Shown: piece after piece, positions 42,604 through 53,344 of the stretch
Numbering within the stretch: position 1 is the stretch's first letter
Layout: each line of letters begins with the position of its first letter
Assembly (NCBI GenBank): GCA_020746995.1
Contig: JAGPXD010000007.1
Span: 1,612,001-1,676,000 of the forward strand
DNA from: Plectosphaerella cucumerina
Taxonomy: Eukaryota > Ascomycota > Sordariomycetes > Glomerellales > Plectosphaerellaceae
DNA: 64,000 nucleotides
Direction of reading: 5' to 3'
Notes under the pieces: generated by a model
What the model was told of the DNA's origin: nothing
The model's input: the letters and a program-made list of their open reading frames with translations, nothing else
The model's database searches: none
Made by a program: the position numbers and the translations under genes

Positions 42604-44478
42604 GTTGTAGTGTGAGTAGGTGTTGGTGATGGCTTAGGTTTGAAAGTCTGAGATGGCTGCAATATGTTCAGTTGGATGAGGGGGTGTCTCTTGGGTGTGT
42701 TATGGTCTAGTTTGCGTGCTGAGGGGTTGCGGGATGGTGTATGTTTTGCCGAAGGACATCGTCGGCCACCTGCAGTATAGCATCATCCCTTGGTCAACTT
42801 GGATCAAGCCACAAGCGTAGCCGACGAGGGGGCCTGCGATCTGCACATCTGCATTTTGCTATTCCACACGCCTACGCGGCCTACCACAGCCCTATCAACT
42901 GGCAAGACGTCATCACCGGCTATTGGAACTATTGCACACGTCGAGCTCCCCTTTTCTCGTCAGAAACAAACAAACATGCCATGTTCATCATGAAAGTCGA
43001 ATTCCATTCCGAGTTCCGCAGGTTCAATTGACCCCGCCTTGCTCGCCTGCTGCCAAAACGGGCCAGTGTCGTCATTAGTGGCGACGACGACGAATGCGCG
43101 CGGGCCGGGGCGAGCTCTCCGCTGGCTGGAGCTCCGTGCCAGTCCACTCCCGTCCCAGCCGTGCCCAGACTTTTGACCTCAGTTTCGGTCTCGCGAAAGG
43201 CGGAAAGAAAGGGCATGCACGAAAGATAATGGGAAGCCTGCCGCTTTTCAGACATTGATGGAGTCGGTCCCCCTTCCGACAGTCCCTTCGGAGATCATGT
43301 CCCATCCATGGCGTTGCCAACGGGCCGGATGCATCGGGCTTCGGCCGGCGGATCCATCCATCCCCTGACCGTTGGTAAATCCAGGGGTCGCGGGGAGCAA
43401 ACCGCGTCAGCAGCGCTGAAGCCGATTCTGACATTTGCCCCTTTTCTACCCTGGAGTTCTCTTCAAACCGAAGACCTCTATTGCAAACACAATCAAAGCT
43501 ACAACGACTTTAAGAATCAAAATGACACAGACAAGAACTGATCTATACCTGAATGTTTCCCTTATGCACTCGTCCTCAGCCAATCCATCGCAACAGCCCC
43601 TCCAGGTCCTTCATCACCTCCGTCAACGTCCCGACGTTCGACCGTTGCCCCTGGCCCTGTCCAGTCTGGACCCTGTGCCGGGCTGGGCCAGACCTCTAAA
43701 CCCCCACCAGAAGAACCCCGCAACGGACTTTCCTCACGCCCTGCGGACTATCATGGAAATTGCCTGCAAGTGCCGGAGCGGGACGACCGCAGACATGGAC
43801 ACACCCAGCTCTCTCTGCCCCTGTAACCCTTCCCCTGAAGAACGTCGGCCGTCGTCCGACAAGGAGCTGGCTGGCTGGCTTCCTTTTCGATCTCTGCCCC
43901 GTGGGCATCCTGACTCGGGGATTTCGTTCACATGACAGTCGGGACGGTCGTCCTCCTATTCTGGCTATGTACTGCCTGATCTTTGACCGCCATCCGCCAT
44001 CCGAACCTTCTCTTCGGGCTCTAGAAAGTTGATGATCACATCCGGAGCTTAATCGCAATAAGCTCAGGCCGCCAGCACTGGCAGGTGCATCTGCTGCAGG
44101 ACAGAACCGCTGGGGGGGAGGGCGCAGACCGGACGGAGGCGCCGCTGCAGGTGTCCAAGCACTGCAACCTCACCCCCCTGACATGGCCATTGAACCGCCC
44201 ATCAGCTTCCCTTTTCCGCATCTCTTCCCCGCCATCACGAGAAACCACGCGCTGATCACGTCTCTCGGGTGACCCTAGTTTGAGGAAGCCAAGTATTTCT
44301 CTATTCCGCTCATGTTCAAAAAGTCTAGAAACCCCCCGCGCCCGGCCTGGGGTGCAGGCAAGTTCATACGGCACACTGCCTGACTCGCCCGCCATTATCC
44401 CATCCGTTTACCCGTGAAGGCGCCCCCCTGCCCCGTCCCTGTCGATATTCCCCCCCGTCTTCGTGCCATGATGGACGT
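42604..44478. other. Long intergenic region, possible unrecognised small gene
   Basis: About 1.87 kb holding the AKR promoter and the 3' region of the lipocalin-like gene (both minus). On the plus strand the stretch 43440-43523 reads like a fungal leader: CT-rich, then CAAACACAATCAAAGC and ending ATCAAAATGA. It opens a 138-codon ORF (43522-43935) with no signal peptide or motif and atypical composition. Not called; see findings. Confidence 0.45.
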
Positions 44479-45015
44479 TTAGTCCAGACGCAGCCACCAC
44501 AGGTCGCCCTCGAAACCACCGTCACGGCGGGAGTGGATGTGCAGCAGCGTGCGGTCGCCCTCCTGGACGATGGTGTAGTTCCTCGCCTGCCTTGTTCCCA
44601 CCCAGGCCGGAACGTTGGCAGCCACCAGGGGCCCGTGGAAGACGCCGCCCTGCGTGGTCGTCGCCGGGAAGTTGGGGTTGATGGAGAAGGGTCCAGCATA
44701 TCCGATCGAGTGCTTGCCGACGAGGGCCCAGTCCGACTCGGGCTGGTCGTCGGTGAAGGGGAAGGTGAGGGTCAGAGGCCGCAGCTCCGCCTCGGTGGCC
44801 GAGATGGTGGCGGACATGTAGCCAGACTTGCTGTATGTGAGGATACCGACGGGGGCCTCGCCGTAGGCGCGGTCGGGGATCGCCTGGCCGTTCAGGGTGC
44901 TTTGAGATGTCAGCTACAGCCAAGGTCGTCAGGGGAGAAGGGCGGCCTACCTGCTGGTGTTGAGCAGCGAGTACGTGCCTGCCAGGACGGCAATGATCTC
45001 GGTGGCGTTGACCAT
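44479..45015 (-). CDS. Lipocalin-like domain protein
   Basis: Small beta-barrel protein of the fungal/bacterial lipocalin-like family. Exons 44951-45015 and 44479-44899 (minus) give 161 residues. The N-terminus MVNATEIIAVLAGTYSLLNT begins the first strand. YGEAPVGILTYSKSGYMSAT is the family hallmark (G-x-L-x-Y-x-x-x-G-x-M-S/A). Later strands are KHSIGYAGPFSI, ARNYTIVQEGDRTLLHIHS and GDLWWLRL. Related proteins often sit near oxidoreductases or secondary-metabolite genes, but the neighbours here give no such hint. No signal peptide by the usual criteria. Ligand unknown. The acceptor AAAG|C is non-ideal but gives the right frame. Confidence 0.8.
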
Positions 45016-46237
45016 GATGGCTACTGATGTTGATATATGTACAAGTAGAGTGAAAACGAAAGTGGGAGACGGTGAGGGTGAGAGGTATCTGGCTTCCATT
45101 TCAGTAGGCAGGCTTCATCACATTTATACTTCCCACCAGACACCCCTGCCTGCAAGTCCCATGGCTCCTTCTCATCACCTCCGTAGTAGCAATGCTACCG
45201 CGATCTCGCCATGTGGGCAACATGCTCGCATCTGCCCTGCTCCGGGCCCCTTTCTGGAAGCTCGCGCAACTTCCGTCCAGGGGGGGGGGGGGGGGGCGGC
45301 AACACCGTGAGGGAATCCCTGGATGTCACTGGACGCACGACTGTGGGAGCGGCCGAGGGTCGGGGAGCGGCGATATGTCCGGGGTCACATCGCATGAGTC
45401 GTCAACATCAGACGCTCGCGGCATCGCGCGCGCGTGTACAGACTACAGTACAGCAGCACCCCTGGGACGCCATGACCCGTGCCCTTGCCGTCCGGCCGTG
45501 GAGGGGCCGTGATGGGTCCTCGACGAGCCCGATGAGGACAATGCCCGAAGCACTCGAGTCGTGGGCTTGTTTGTTGCTTACGGGGAATATCAAGCTACGA
45601 TAACGAGAGGATCTTTTGGCCGCGCGCCTGTCAGATGCATGGGCGGTTTTCTCCGAGCTGGTCGTCCGAGACAGGTCCCTGAAAGATGTCCCTGGCTCGG
45701 TCGATCCGAGTCGGAGTCTTGAAGCCTTGAAGCACGGACTCCGGTCTTCAGGCACATGTTTAACGGTAATTCGAGAAGTGCGAGCCGTTAAAACGGTTGA
45801 AGACGTCTACTAGTACGGAAAGATGTCTTGGAATAGGCGCACCCCAACAGAAGGGTCCAGGCAGCCCAGGTCTTGTTCGGTGCAAAGTGCAACTGGCCCG
45901 CGGGGCAAACTTGAAGATGACGTAAGGATTGATCACGACTTCAGTGGCCTCCGAGTCCCGACTGCCGAGCTGTCGCCGTTCTCCAATGTCGAGCATCCGC
46001 CGCAGCCATGATCTTCAAAGCAATTCCCTCCCATCGCCACCTATCTCGTTCAAAGCCTCGGTAGCCAACACTTCGAGCTTTCCGAGCATTTGACAACAAC
46101 TTCGACATCCCTATACATCGAACCCTCGATACCTTCGATAGCCGAGTTCTCGAAGATTCTCACGGCACAGTCACGACTCTCGACGTCTCGGTCAGCAGTA
46201 GTAAGCTGCACATAGAGCTCGAAACATATCTGCGCCC
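45016..46237. other. Divergent promoter region (lipocalin-like / SelO) with G17 run
   Basis: About 1.2 kb between divergent starts. Contains an uninterrupted G17 run at 45280-45296. Minus- and plus-strand ORFs of 60-130 codons around 45200-45755 read through the homopolymer or lack motifs. No gene called. Confidence 0.5.
45280..45296 (+). repeat. Homopolymer run of 17 G
   Basis: Seventeen consecutive G bases in the intergenic region, directly after CCGTCCA. The run could form a quadruplex and blocks Taq1-like polymerases, so its exact length in the assembly may be unreliable. Confidence 0.9.
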
Positions 46238-48256
46238 ATGCGCTCCTTTCTGCGACGGCCCCCGAGACATTTCTCTGCTCTTACAACATCCACAAATACT
46301 CGACCGACCTGGACAAGACTACCCAGATATCCAGCGATGACGGCCTCATACTCCGAAAACACCTCCCAGGCCGCCCCGCGGGGTGTGTCGATTACCGACC
46401 TGCCCAAGTCATGGAACTTCACAGCCTCTCTCCCGGCGGACCCTCTATATGCTACGCCCGCCGAGTCGCACGATACGCCCAGGGACAAAATCAGGCCGAG
46501 GCAGGTCCGCGATGCCGTCTTCACCTGGGTGCGGCCGGAGGAGGCGGAAGACCCAGAGCTTCTGGGCGTGAGTCCTGCCGCCATGCGGGACATTGGCATC
46601 CAACAAGGCGACGAGAAGACGGAGGAGTTTCGACAGACCGTCGCTGGTAACAGGCTACACGGTTGGGACGAGGAAAAGGGCGAGGGCGGATACCCCTGGG
46701 CACAGTGCTACGGCGGCTTCCAGTTCGGCCAGTGGGCAGGCCAGCTCGGTGACGGGCGCGCCATCTCACTCTTCGAGTCCAGAAACCCCGACACAGGGAA
46801 GCAGTACGAGCTGCAGCTCAAGGGCGCCGGTATGACGCCCTACTCGCGCTTCGCCGATGGCAAGGCCGTCCTGCGCTCCAGCATCCGAGAGTTCATCGTC
46901 TCCGAGTCCCTCAATGCGCTGGGCATCCCCTCCACCCGCGCCCTCTCCCTGACTCTCCTCCCGCACTCCAAGGTGCGCCGCGAGACAGTCGAGCCCGGCG
47001 CCATTGTCCTGCGCTTCGCCGAGTCGTGGGTCCGTCTGGGGAACTTCGACATTTTCCGAGCTAGGGGCGATCGTGACCTGATACGCCAACTGGCAGATTA
47101 CGTTGCGGAGAACGTCCTCGGCGGCTGGGAGGCTCTACCCGGCCGTCTCTCGGACACCGAGAAGCCAGCCGACTCTGCCCCTCCAGAGCGCGGCGTGGCC
47201 AAGACGGACGTGCAAGGCGAAGGCGACGCTGCCGAGAACCGCTATGCCCGTCTCTATCGCGAAGTCGTCCGGCGCAACGCCGAAACCGTGGCCAAATGGC
47301 AGGCCTACGGCTTCATGAACGGCGTCCTCAACACGGACAACACTTCCATCATGGGCCTCAGCCTTGACTTTGGCCCCTTTGCCTTCATGGACGACTTCGA
47401 CCCGGCATATACGCCGAACCACGACGACCACCAGCTCCGCTACAGCTACCGCAACCAGCCTACCATCATCTGGTGGAACCTCGTCCGCTTCGGCGAGAGC
47501 CTCGCCGAGCTCATCGGCGTCGGCGACCGCGTCGACGACCCCACCTTCAAGGAAAAGGGCGTCGAGGAAACCGACGCCGACGCCATCATCGCCCGCGCCG
47601 AGAACATCATCACCCAAACCGGCGAGGAGTACAAGGCCGTCTTCCTAGCCGAGTACAAGCGCCTCATGACAGCCCGCCTCGGCCTGCGCACCTTCAAGGA
47701 AGAAGACTTTGACAAGCTCTTCAGCAAGATCCTCGACACCATGGACGGCCAGGGCCTGGACTTCCACCACTTCTTCCGCCGCCTCAGCGCGACGCGCATC
47801 GCAGAGCTCGCCACGGAAGAAGACCGCGCCGCCGTCGCCCCCCGCTTCTTCCACGACGAGGGCGCCACAGCCACCCTCAAGGAAAGCGATGCCCGCGCCC
47901 AGCTCGCCGAGTGGCTCGGCGCCTGGCGCGCCCGTATCCTCGAGGACTGGGCCGTCGATGGCGCCGACGAGGCAGACTGGGACCCCCGCCGCATCGCCGC
48001 CATGAAAGCCGTCAACCCCAGCTTCGTGCCCCGCGGCTGGGTCTTGGATGAGATCATCCGCCGCGTCGAGAAGGAGGGCGAGCGCGATGTGCTCCGCCGC
48101 GCGATGCACATGGCTCTGCATCCCTTTGCCGAGCGCTGGGACGGCGAGGTATTCGAGGACGGCGAGACGTACAAAGGCGACAGGGCCGAGGAGGAGCGGT
48201 GGACGGGCGACGTGCCGCGGCCTTCGAGGGCTATGCAGTGTAGCTGCAGCAGCTAG
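46238..48256 (+). CDS. FMP40: SelO-type mitochondrial protein AMPylase (Fmp40-like)
   Basis: Pseudokinase-fold enzyme that transfers AMP to protein Ser/Thr/Tyr; the yeast member Fmp40 acts in mitochondrial redox balance. Single exon, 672 residues. The Arg-rich start MRSFLRRPPRHFSALTTSTN is a likely matrix-targeting peptide. Family motifs in order: YGGFQFGQWAGQLGDGRAI, YELQLKGAGMTPYSRFADGK, AVLRSSIREFIVSE, FAESWVRLGNFDIF, and FMNGVLNTDNTSIMGLSLDF with the metal-binding N/D pair, then GPFAFMDDFDP. The C-terminus ends MQCSCSS. Animals carry selenocysteine near this end; here it is Cys (no in-frame TGA before the stop), as in all fungi known to me. An internal ATG at 46336 could give a shorter cytosolic form. 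Confidence 0.95.
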   Translation: MRSFLRRPPRHFSALTTSTNTRPTWTRLPRYPAMTASYSENTSQAAPRGVSITDLPKSWNFTASLPADPLYATPAESHDTPRDKIRPRQVRDAVFTWVRPEEAEDPELLGVSPAAMRDIGIQQGDEKTEEFRQTVAGNRLHGWDEEKGEGGYPWAQCYGGFQFGQWAGQLGDGRAISLFESRNPDTGKQYELQLKGAGMTPYSRFADGKAVLRSSIREFIVSESLNALGIPSTRALSLTLLPHSKVRRETVEPGAIVLRFAESWVRLGNFDIFRARGDRDLIRQLADYVAENVLGGWEALPGRLSDTEKPADSAPPERGVAKTDVQGEGDAAENRYARLYREVVRRNAETVAKWQAYGFMNGVLNTDNTSIMGLSLDFGPFAFMDDFDPAYTPNHDDHQLRYSYRNQPTIIWWNLVRFGESLAELIGVGDRVDDPTFKEKGVEETDADAIIARAENIITQTGEEYKAVFLAEYKRLMTARLGLRTFKEEDFDKLFSKILDTMDGQGLDFHHFFRRLSATRIAELATEEDRAAVAPRFFHDEGATATLKESDARAQLAEWLGAWRARILEDWAVDGADEADWDPRRIAAMKAVNPSFVPRGWVLDEIIRRVEKEGERDVLRRAMHMALHPFAERWDGEVFEDGETYKGDRAEEERWTGDVPRPSRAMQCSCSS

Positions 48257-48550
48257 ATAAATGTAGTCAACACAAGCCAAAATGCACATCACCACACATG
48301 AAAGTGATCAAAATCAGGGCTGGGGCTTATTTGCTTCAATTCCATCTTCCACCCTCCTCCGCGTGTCCGGACTTGCATCATCCTTTATAGTATGTACAAG
48401 TGTAATGCAACCGAAAAACCCCTTCAAAACAAAAGGAACGTACGTCCCGGACCTTTTCGCGGTATCATGTTTCTCCTCCTCTCTCTCCGGGGTGTGCTCT
48501 ACTCGATACAAGCGTCCTCTCCTCGCCATCCAGCTACAACACACAGTCTC

Positions 48551-51099
48551 TCATGCGCCGTAGGCGACCTGGCCCTGGGGCCTGTCCTCCTCCATGCCCG
48601 GGGCCATGAAGTTCGTCCTGGGGTCGCCGGTCTCCTTTGCCGCCGAGCAGCGGGCCATCGTTGGTGAGCTGGGGAATATTTGTCAGTTTACTTGTTCTTC
48701 CGAGCAAAACGGGGGACTGTGTTCTTACCTCCTGGAGATGACGTCTGTGAAGTAAAAGTTGTCGATGACCTTCTTCAGAGGGCCACCGGTGGGCTTGGCG
48801 CCCTTGTTCTGGTCGACCAGCTGCACCTTGCTGAGCTGGGGGAGGGCGACGGGCTCGACGACATCGTAGGCAGCGAGGGCGGGGCTGATCTCGGCCATGC
48901 GGTCGCGGACCTGGGCGACGTCGTCGTAGGGCAGGGGAGCGCCGAGGAACTCGCTGACGGCGCGCAGGATCTTCCAGTCTGTCCGGGCGGCGCCGGGCAG
49001 GGAGGTGGCGGCACGGGTCATCTGGACGCGACCCTCGGTGTTGATGTAGGTGCCGGCCTTCTCGGTGTAGGCAGCGCCGGGGAGGACAATGTCGGCAATC
49101 TGGGCACCGCGGTCGCCGTGGTGGCCCTGGTAGACGACGAAGGCGTCCTTGGGGATGTCGGCCTCGTTGAACTCGTCAGCGCCGAGCAGCCAGACGAACT
49201 TGGGCTTGGTCTCGGCGACGGCGGCGGAGGGGGTGACGAAGCCGACCTCGAAAGCACCAGCCCTGGAGGCGGCGCGCTGGAGGACGTTGTAGCCGTTCCA
49301 CTCCTCGGTCACAAAGTTGGCGGCGTTCTTGTCGACGAAGGCACCGATGGTCTCGTAATAGGCCTTGGCATCGGCGTGGTCGGTGACGCCAGATCCGACG
49401 ATGATCATGGGGCGCTTGGCGGCCTGGAGCTTCTTGCCGAAGGGACCGGCCAGAGCCTTCTTCAGGGCGGCGTGGTCGGCGCCGAGGTGCTCGAACTCAA
49501 AGGTAGACTCCCAGCTCTCACCAACGACGGCAATCTCCAGGTCGGAGCGCAGCCACTGCTTCCTGATGCGGGCGTTCAGGACGGCGGCCTCGTGCCTGGG
49601 GTTGCTGCCGACGATGAGGATGGCGTCGGCCTCCTCGATACCGCCGATCAGGGAGTTGAACAGGTAGTTGGAGCGGACGTCGACGCCGTGGGCGAGGGGC
49701 TGGCTGCCGGTGGGGGTGTCCAGGGCGAGGTTGTCGGAGCCCAGCTTGTTGGCAAGGTCCTTCATGACGACGAGAGACTCGACCTCGGTGAGCTCGCCGG
49801 CAATGGCCTTGAACTCGTTGGCCTTGGGCTGGAGAGCGCTGTAGGCGTGGGCGATCTCGGTGAGGGCCTGCTCCCAGTCGGCGGGCTCGAACTTGCCGTC
49901 GCGGCGGACCAGGGGCATGGTCAGGCGCTGGGTCTTAAGGCCGTCGCAGGCGAAACGGGTCTTGTCGTTGATCCACTCCTCGTTGACGTCGTCGTTGAGC
50001 CTGGGCAGGATACGCATGACCTCCAGGCCTCTCGAGTCGACGCGGATGTTGGAGCCGAGACCGTCGAGAACATCAATTGACTCGGAGTGCTTCAGCTCCC
50101 ACGGCCTAGCGCGGAAGGCGTAGGGCTTGGAAGTCAGGGCACCGACGGGGCAGAGATCGATGACGTTGCCGGAGAGCTCGGAGTCGAGGTTCTTCTCGAG
50201 GTAGGTGCCGATCTGGATGTCGTTGCCGCGGCCGAAGGAGCCCATCTCGGGGGCACCGGCGATATCGTTCGCAAACCGGACACAACGAGTGCAGTGAATG
50301 CACCTGTTCATCGACGTCTTGATGAGGGGACCGATGTTCTTGTCCTCGACGGCACGCTTGCCGGTGACTTCGTGGAAGCGGCCGCGGTCGGCACCGTAAC
50401 GCATGGACTGGTCCTGGAGATCACACTCGCCACCCTGGTCGCAGACGGGGCAGTCGAGGGGGTGGTTCGCCAGGAGGAACTCCATGACACCCTCGCGGGC
50501 CTTGTGTGTGAGAGGCGAGTTTGTCTTGACAACCATGCCAGGCTGAACCGGCCAGGCGCAGGACGCCACGGGCTTCGGGGCCCTTTCCACCTCGACCAGA
50601 CACATACGGCAGTTTCCGGCAATCATGAGCTTCCTGTTGACAAATCAGCCTTCGCGTCCAATATGCCCCGGAATATCGGGCGGGTTCAGTGTCCAATCGG
50701 GCGATCGTACTCATGGTAGCAGTATCTGTTGAAAGATTCATGGTTAGCAATGAAGCTTTCAGGTAGTGGTAGGTAGGGATGGGGACGAACCTGGGAACAG
50801 TGACGCCTGCCTTTTCGCAGGCCTGGATCAGTGCCGAACCAGCTATGTCTCGTCAGTCCCCGAGTCAACCAAAAGACACCCGTGTCAGGCAATTCTACCT
50901 TCAATCGAAACCTTCTTTCCGTCTGCAAATCATGTCAGCTTCCCTCCGTGCCTCAATTGGCCGTGGTGGCCGAGATTTGCTCACCAATCGTGAGCTCGAC
51001 CTCAGCATTCCGCTGGGCCGTAGTTGCGAAGGACCGCGAGGCATTGGCGGCCTGCCGGCCAGTCCGCCAAGCCGAACGAGCCAGAGTATGCCGGAGCAT
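48551..51099 (-). CDS. NDUFS1: NADH:ubiquinone oxidoreductase 75-78 kDa Fe-S subunit
   Basis: Largest peripheral-arm subunit of mitochondrial complex I (nuo-78 in Neurospora). Six exons on the minus strand: 50985-51099, 50899-50922, 50791-50842, 50711-50725, 48729-50633 and 48551-48668, giving 742 residues. All splice phases agree. Exons 2 and 4 are only 24 and 15 nt. An Arg-rich targeting peptide ends near SRSFATTAQ. The 2Fe-2S site is C66-x10-C77-x2-C80-x13-C94. The 4Fe-4S motifs follow as HPLDCPVCDQGGECDLQD and SMNRCIHCTRCVRFANDIAG. A molybdopterin-oxidoreductase-like domain makes the rest (SNYLFNSLIGGIEEADAILI, IVLPGAAYTEKAGTYINTEG). The last exon encodes the fungal tail SPTMARCSAA to GQVAYGA. 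Confidence 0.97.
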
Positions 51100-51699
51100 C
51101 GTGTCGCCTTGACGGATAGTGGTGAAGGGTGACGCGAAGGGAGGGGTGGGCGTTGCGAGGCGAATTGGACACTGATGTCGTCGTTGACTTGAGGGTTGGA
51201 ATACTACCAATCCCGGATGCTGTCCGGCTCAAACTGGTGGCGCTAGCGCTCGCGATTAATTTACATCGGCCCTGATTGGCTGCCAGCTCTGGACGGCCAG
51301 TTCTTGCCTCAGGCCACCCGAAAGGCGCCGGGTCCCCACTGTAATCCGGGCGGGCATTCTGTGAGCAAAACTCGGCGGAGCGATGCCTCAAGCGTAGCTT
51401 CTCTTCTTCTTTTCCTTTTTTCCTTAGAATTGTATGGGCACATTTTATCGTAGGACGGCTTGAGCGCTGCACTTTCGTGCGGCCTCTTGATCGGGTCTTC
51501 CTCTATCTTGTGTTCTAGAAGAAAGTTTTACTGGACGCCGTTTATGGAAGCATGGGAGATTCTCTCAATGACCGCTGCCTCTTACCGCCGGTCGTTACAT
51601 CACCTTGAGATTGGGTGGTCTGGCAACGTAGTGTGATGGTGATGTATTGAAGCTTGTTGGAGCGCTCGCATGCCTGCGGCAATGTCTGCCCGGGCTCTA
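51100..51699. other. Intergenic region upstream of complex I subunit
   Basis: About 600 bp; promoter side of the complex I gene and the 3' end of the next minus-strand gene. Contains an inverted CCAAT (ATTGG at 51275-51279). No gene seen. Confidence 0.55.
51275..51279 (-). promoter_or_regulatory. CCAAT box upstream of complex I 78-kDa gene
   Basis: On the transcribed orientation this reads CAGCCAATCAGG, about 175 bp before the ATG. The extended match to the CCAATCA consensus bound by the HAP/CBF complex is better than the pentamer alone. HAP control of respiratory genes is established in fungi; its use here is inferred. Confidence 0.45.
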
Positions 51700-52395
51700 T
51701 CAGTTGGCGCCGCTGCCGCCGCCGCCGCCTCCTGTCATGGCGATGCGCGCCTCCGCTGCCTTCTCCCGCTCAATCGCCTGACGATACTCCCCAGTCGTCT
51801 TCTGTCGGTGTTCCTCGACGAACGCAAAGCTGGGCAGTGCGCCGCTAAGCACCATGCCGCTGAGCTCTTCAACAGCGTGGTCATGAGGTCTTTCCGCCCA
51901 CTGCATCGAGGATCGGTTGGGTGGTTCACGGCGCTGAGAAAAGTCTGTGCCGGGGACTGATGGTGCGGACAAGTTGTGCACCATAATTTCGACTTCTTGT
52001 GGCAGGATACCAGAAGGCCGAGGTGACTGTTGCTTTTCGTTGCGATTCGCCGAGCGCAGTTTCTGGTAGACTCTATCTCTTTCCAGTCGAAAGCTGTGCC
52101 AAACGATCTCTTCCATCGATCTTGTGTATCGCTCAGTGCGCTGTGCACCAAGCTCCAGCCGCTCAACCTTGTCGCGGGGTGCGGCAAGAGGCTTGAACAG
52201 CGTGTCTTCGAGCGGGACGAAGATCATTGGGTTTATTGTCTCAAGCATTTTTACCGGCGGCTCCTCCTCTGTGACGGAGTTGATGCTGTCTCGTCGCGAC
52301 GATGCTGTGGTAGGAGTAGCAATTGCCGGGGAGATGGTCGGAGAATCCGAGGGCATCATGGTGGAAGTTCTCCGGCCCTCTTGGCCTTGAACCAT
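51700..52395 (-). CDS. Uncharacterised Ser/Thr-rich protein
   Basis: Open frame of 231 codons from the first in-frame ATG at 52395; it extends upstream to 52485 only through a TTG, or the gene may have an unseen 5' exon. The N-terminal ~60 residues are Ser/Thr/Pro-rich (MMPSDSPTISPAIATPTTAS). Residues about 95-150 are charged and likely helical (RDKVERLELGAQRTERYTRS, MEEIVWHSFRLERDRVYQKL). Another helical stretch lies near the end (YRQAIEREKAAEARIAM), which finishes in a Gly run. No known domain recognised; the helical parts could be a short coiled coil. The gene is supported mainly by frame length and composition. Confidence 0.5.
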   Translation of the reverse strand: MVQGQEGRRTSTMMPSDSPTISPAIATPTTASSRRDSINSVTEEEPPVKMLETINPMIFVPLEDTLFKPLAAPRDKVERLELGAQRTERYTRSMEEIVWHSFRLERDRVYQKLRSANRNEKQQSPRPSGILPQEVEIMVHNLSAPSVPGTDFSQRREPPNRSSMQWAERPHDHAVEELSGMVLSGALPSFAFVEEHRQKTTGEYRQAIEREKAAEARIAMTGGGGGGSGAN

Positions 52396-53344
52396 CGAGT
52401 TGCGCTGCTTGATTGTGGCCCGGAGCTGGGTGGTTCTCTTGATGAAGTAGGTGGTGGGTGGTGGTGAAGACGTAGAAGTGTTCAAGTTGGAGACCGCTGG
52501 GCCGGACCAAAAGAAGTGTAATCACCCACCTGCCAGGAGGTGACCTCCGAGTGCGTAGATGCCTCAAATTGGTTCCCGGAACAGAGGCTCTACCCAAAAA
52601 GAGGCAGATGATTAGAGATGTAGCAAACCCACTTGAAATGTGCATCTGTACATTTACAACTCTCGTCTCTGTTTTTTGCAAGTGCAGCATCCTGGCTCTA
52701 AGTGGTTCGCAAAATCAAGCACAGGAAAATCAGTGTGTCTAAACAAGTCAACATATGCGTAGGCAGCCACTGACGACTGCATGCCTATGATCAACATTCT
52801 AATTCATTAGGAAATTGCTTCATATAAGAGAAATAAAGCCTCGACCATGTTCTCACGTGGTGTTCATTGGAAGTCATTGAAGCTGGCACTTCACGTGCTG
52901 GCATGTGCTTACATAATCCAATCAACTGCCCCTCGGGCGGCATTCGGAGTCTTGGGCCGTTGCATTGCACCGAGGCAAATCGCCGTTCCCCAGCCGGGGT
53001 CGGCTCCAGTCTTCAACGACTCGCACTCGTCAACGAGCTCGCGCCATCCAAGCGCATCTGATATGGACTCTATTTCGCCTCCACAACCCTCCCCCTTCCA
53101 TCTCATGCGAGCTTCGTGAGTGGTGATGCTCACGCGAGCCTTTCGTACACCGCCCGCATGTAGACATTGGACCCTTATTGCGCCCCAATTCCTGGCCCCC
53201 TTCCCGAGTTCGTCGCGTCTATTTGTTTGAAGATCTTCACTTGTGATAGCGGACGTCCTCTGCCCACCCCGCCAACTCGAGTCCCCGGTTTCTCCCCGCG
53301 CATCAGCCCCCGCCTCGTGCCCCTTTACGGGGCCTTTCAGCAGC
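52396..53344. other. Divergent promoter region (unknown protein / ATG37)
   Basis: About 950 bp, including a relatively AT-rich part at 52550-52860. A 170-codon minus ORF (52909-53421) reaches into the ATG37 5' end and has no motif. The CT-rich ATG37 leader precedes 53345. Confidence 0.5.

Noticed and set aside
48680..50080. 466-codon plus-strand ORF
   Set aside because: Antisense of the complex I 78-kDa exon; Gly/Leu/Val/Asp-rich with no domain.
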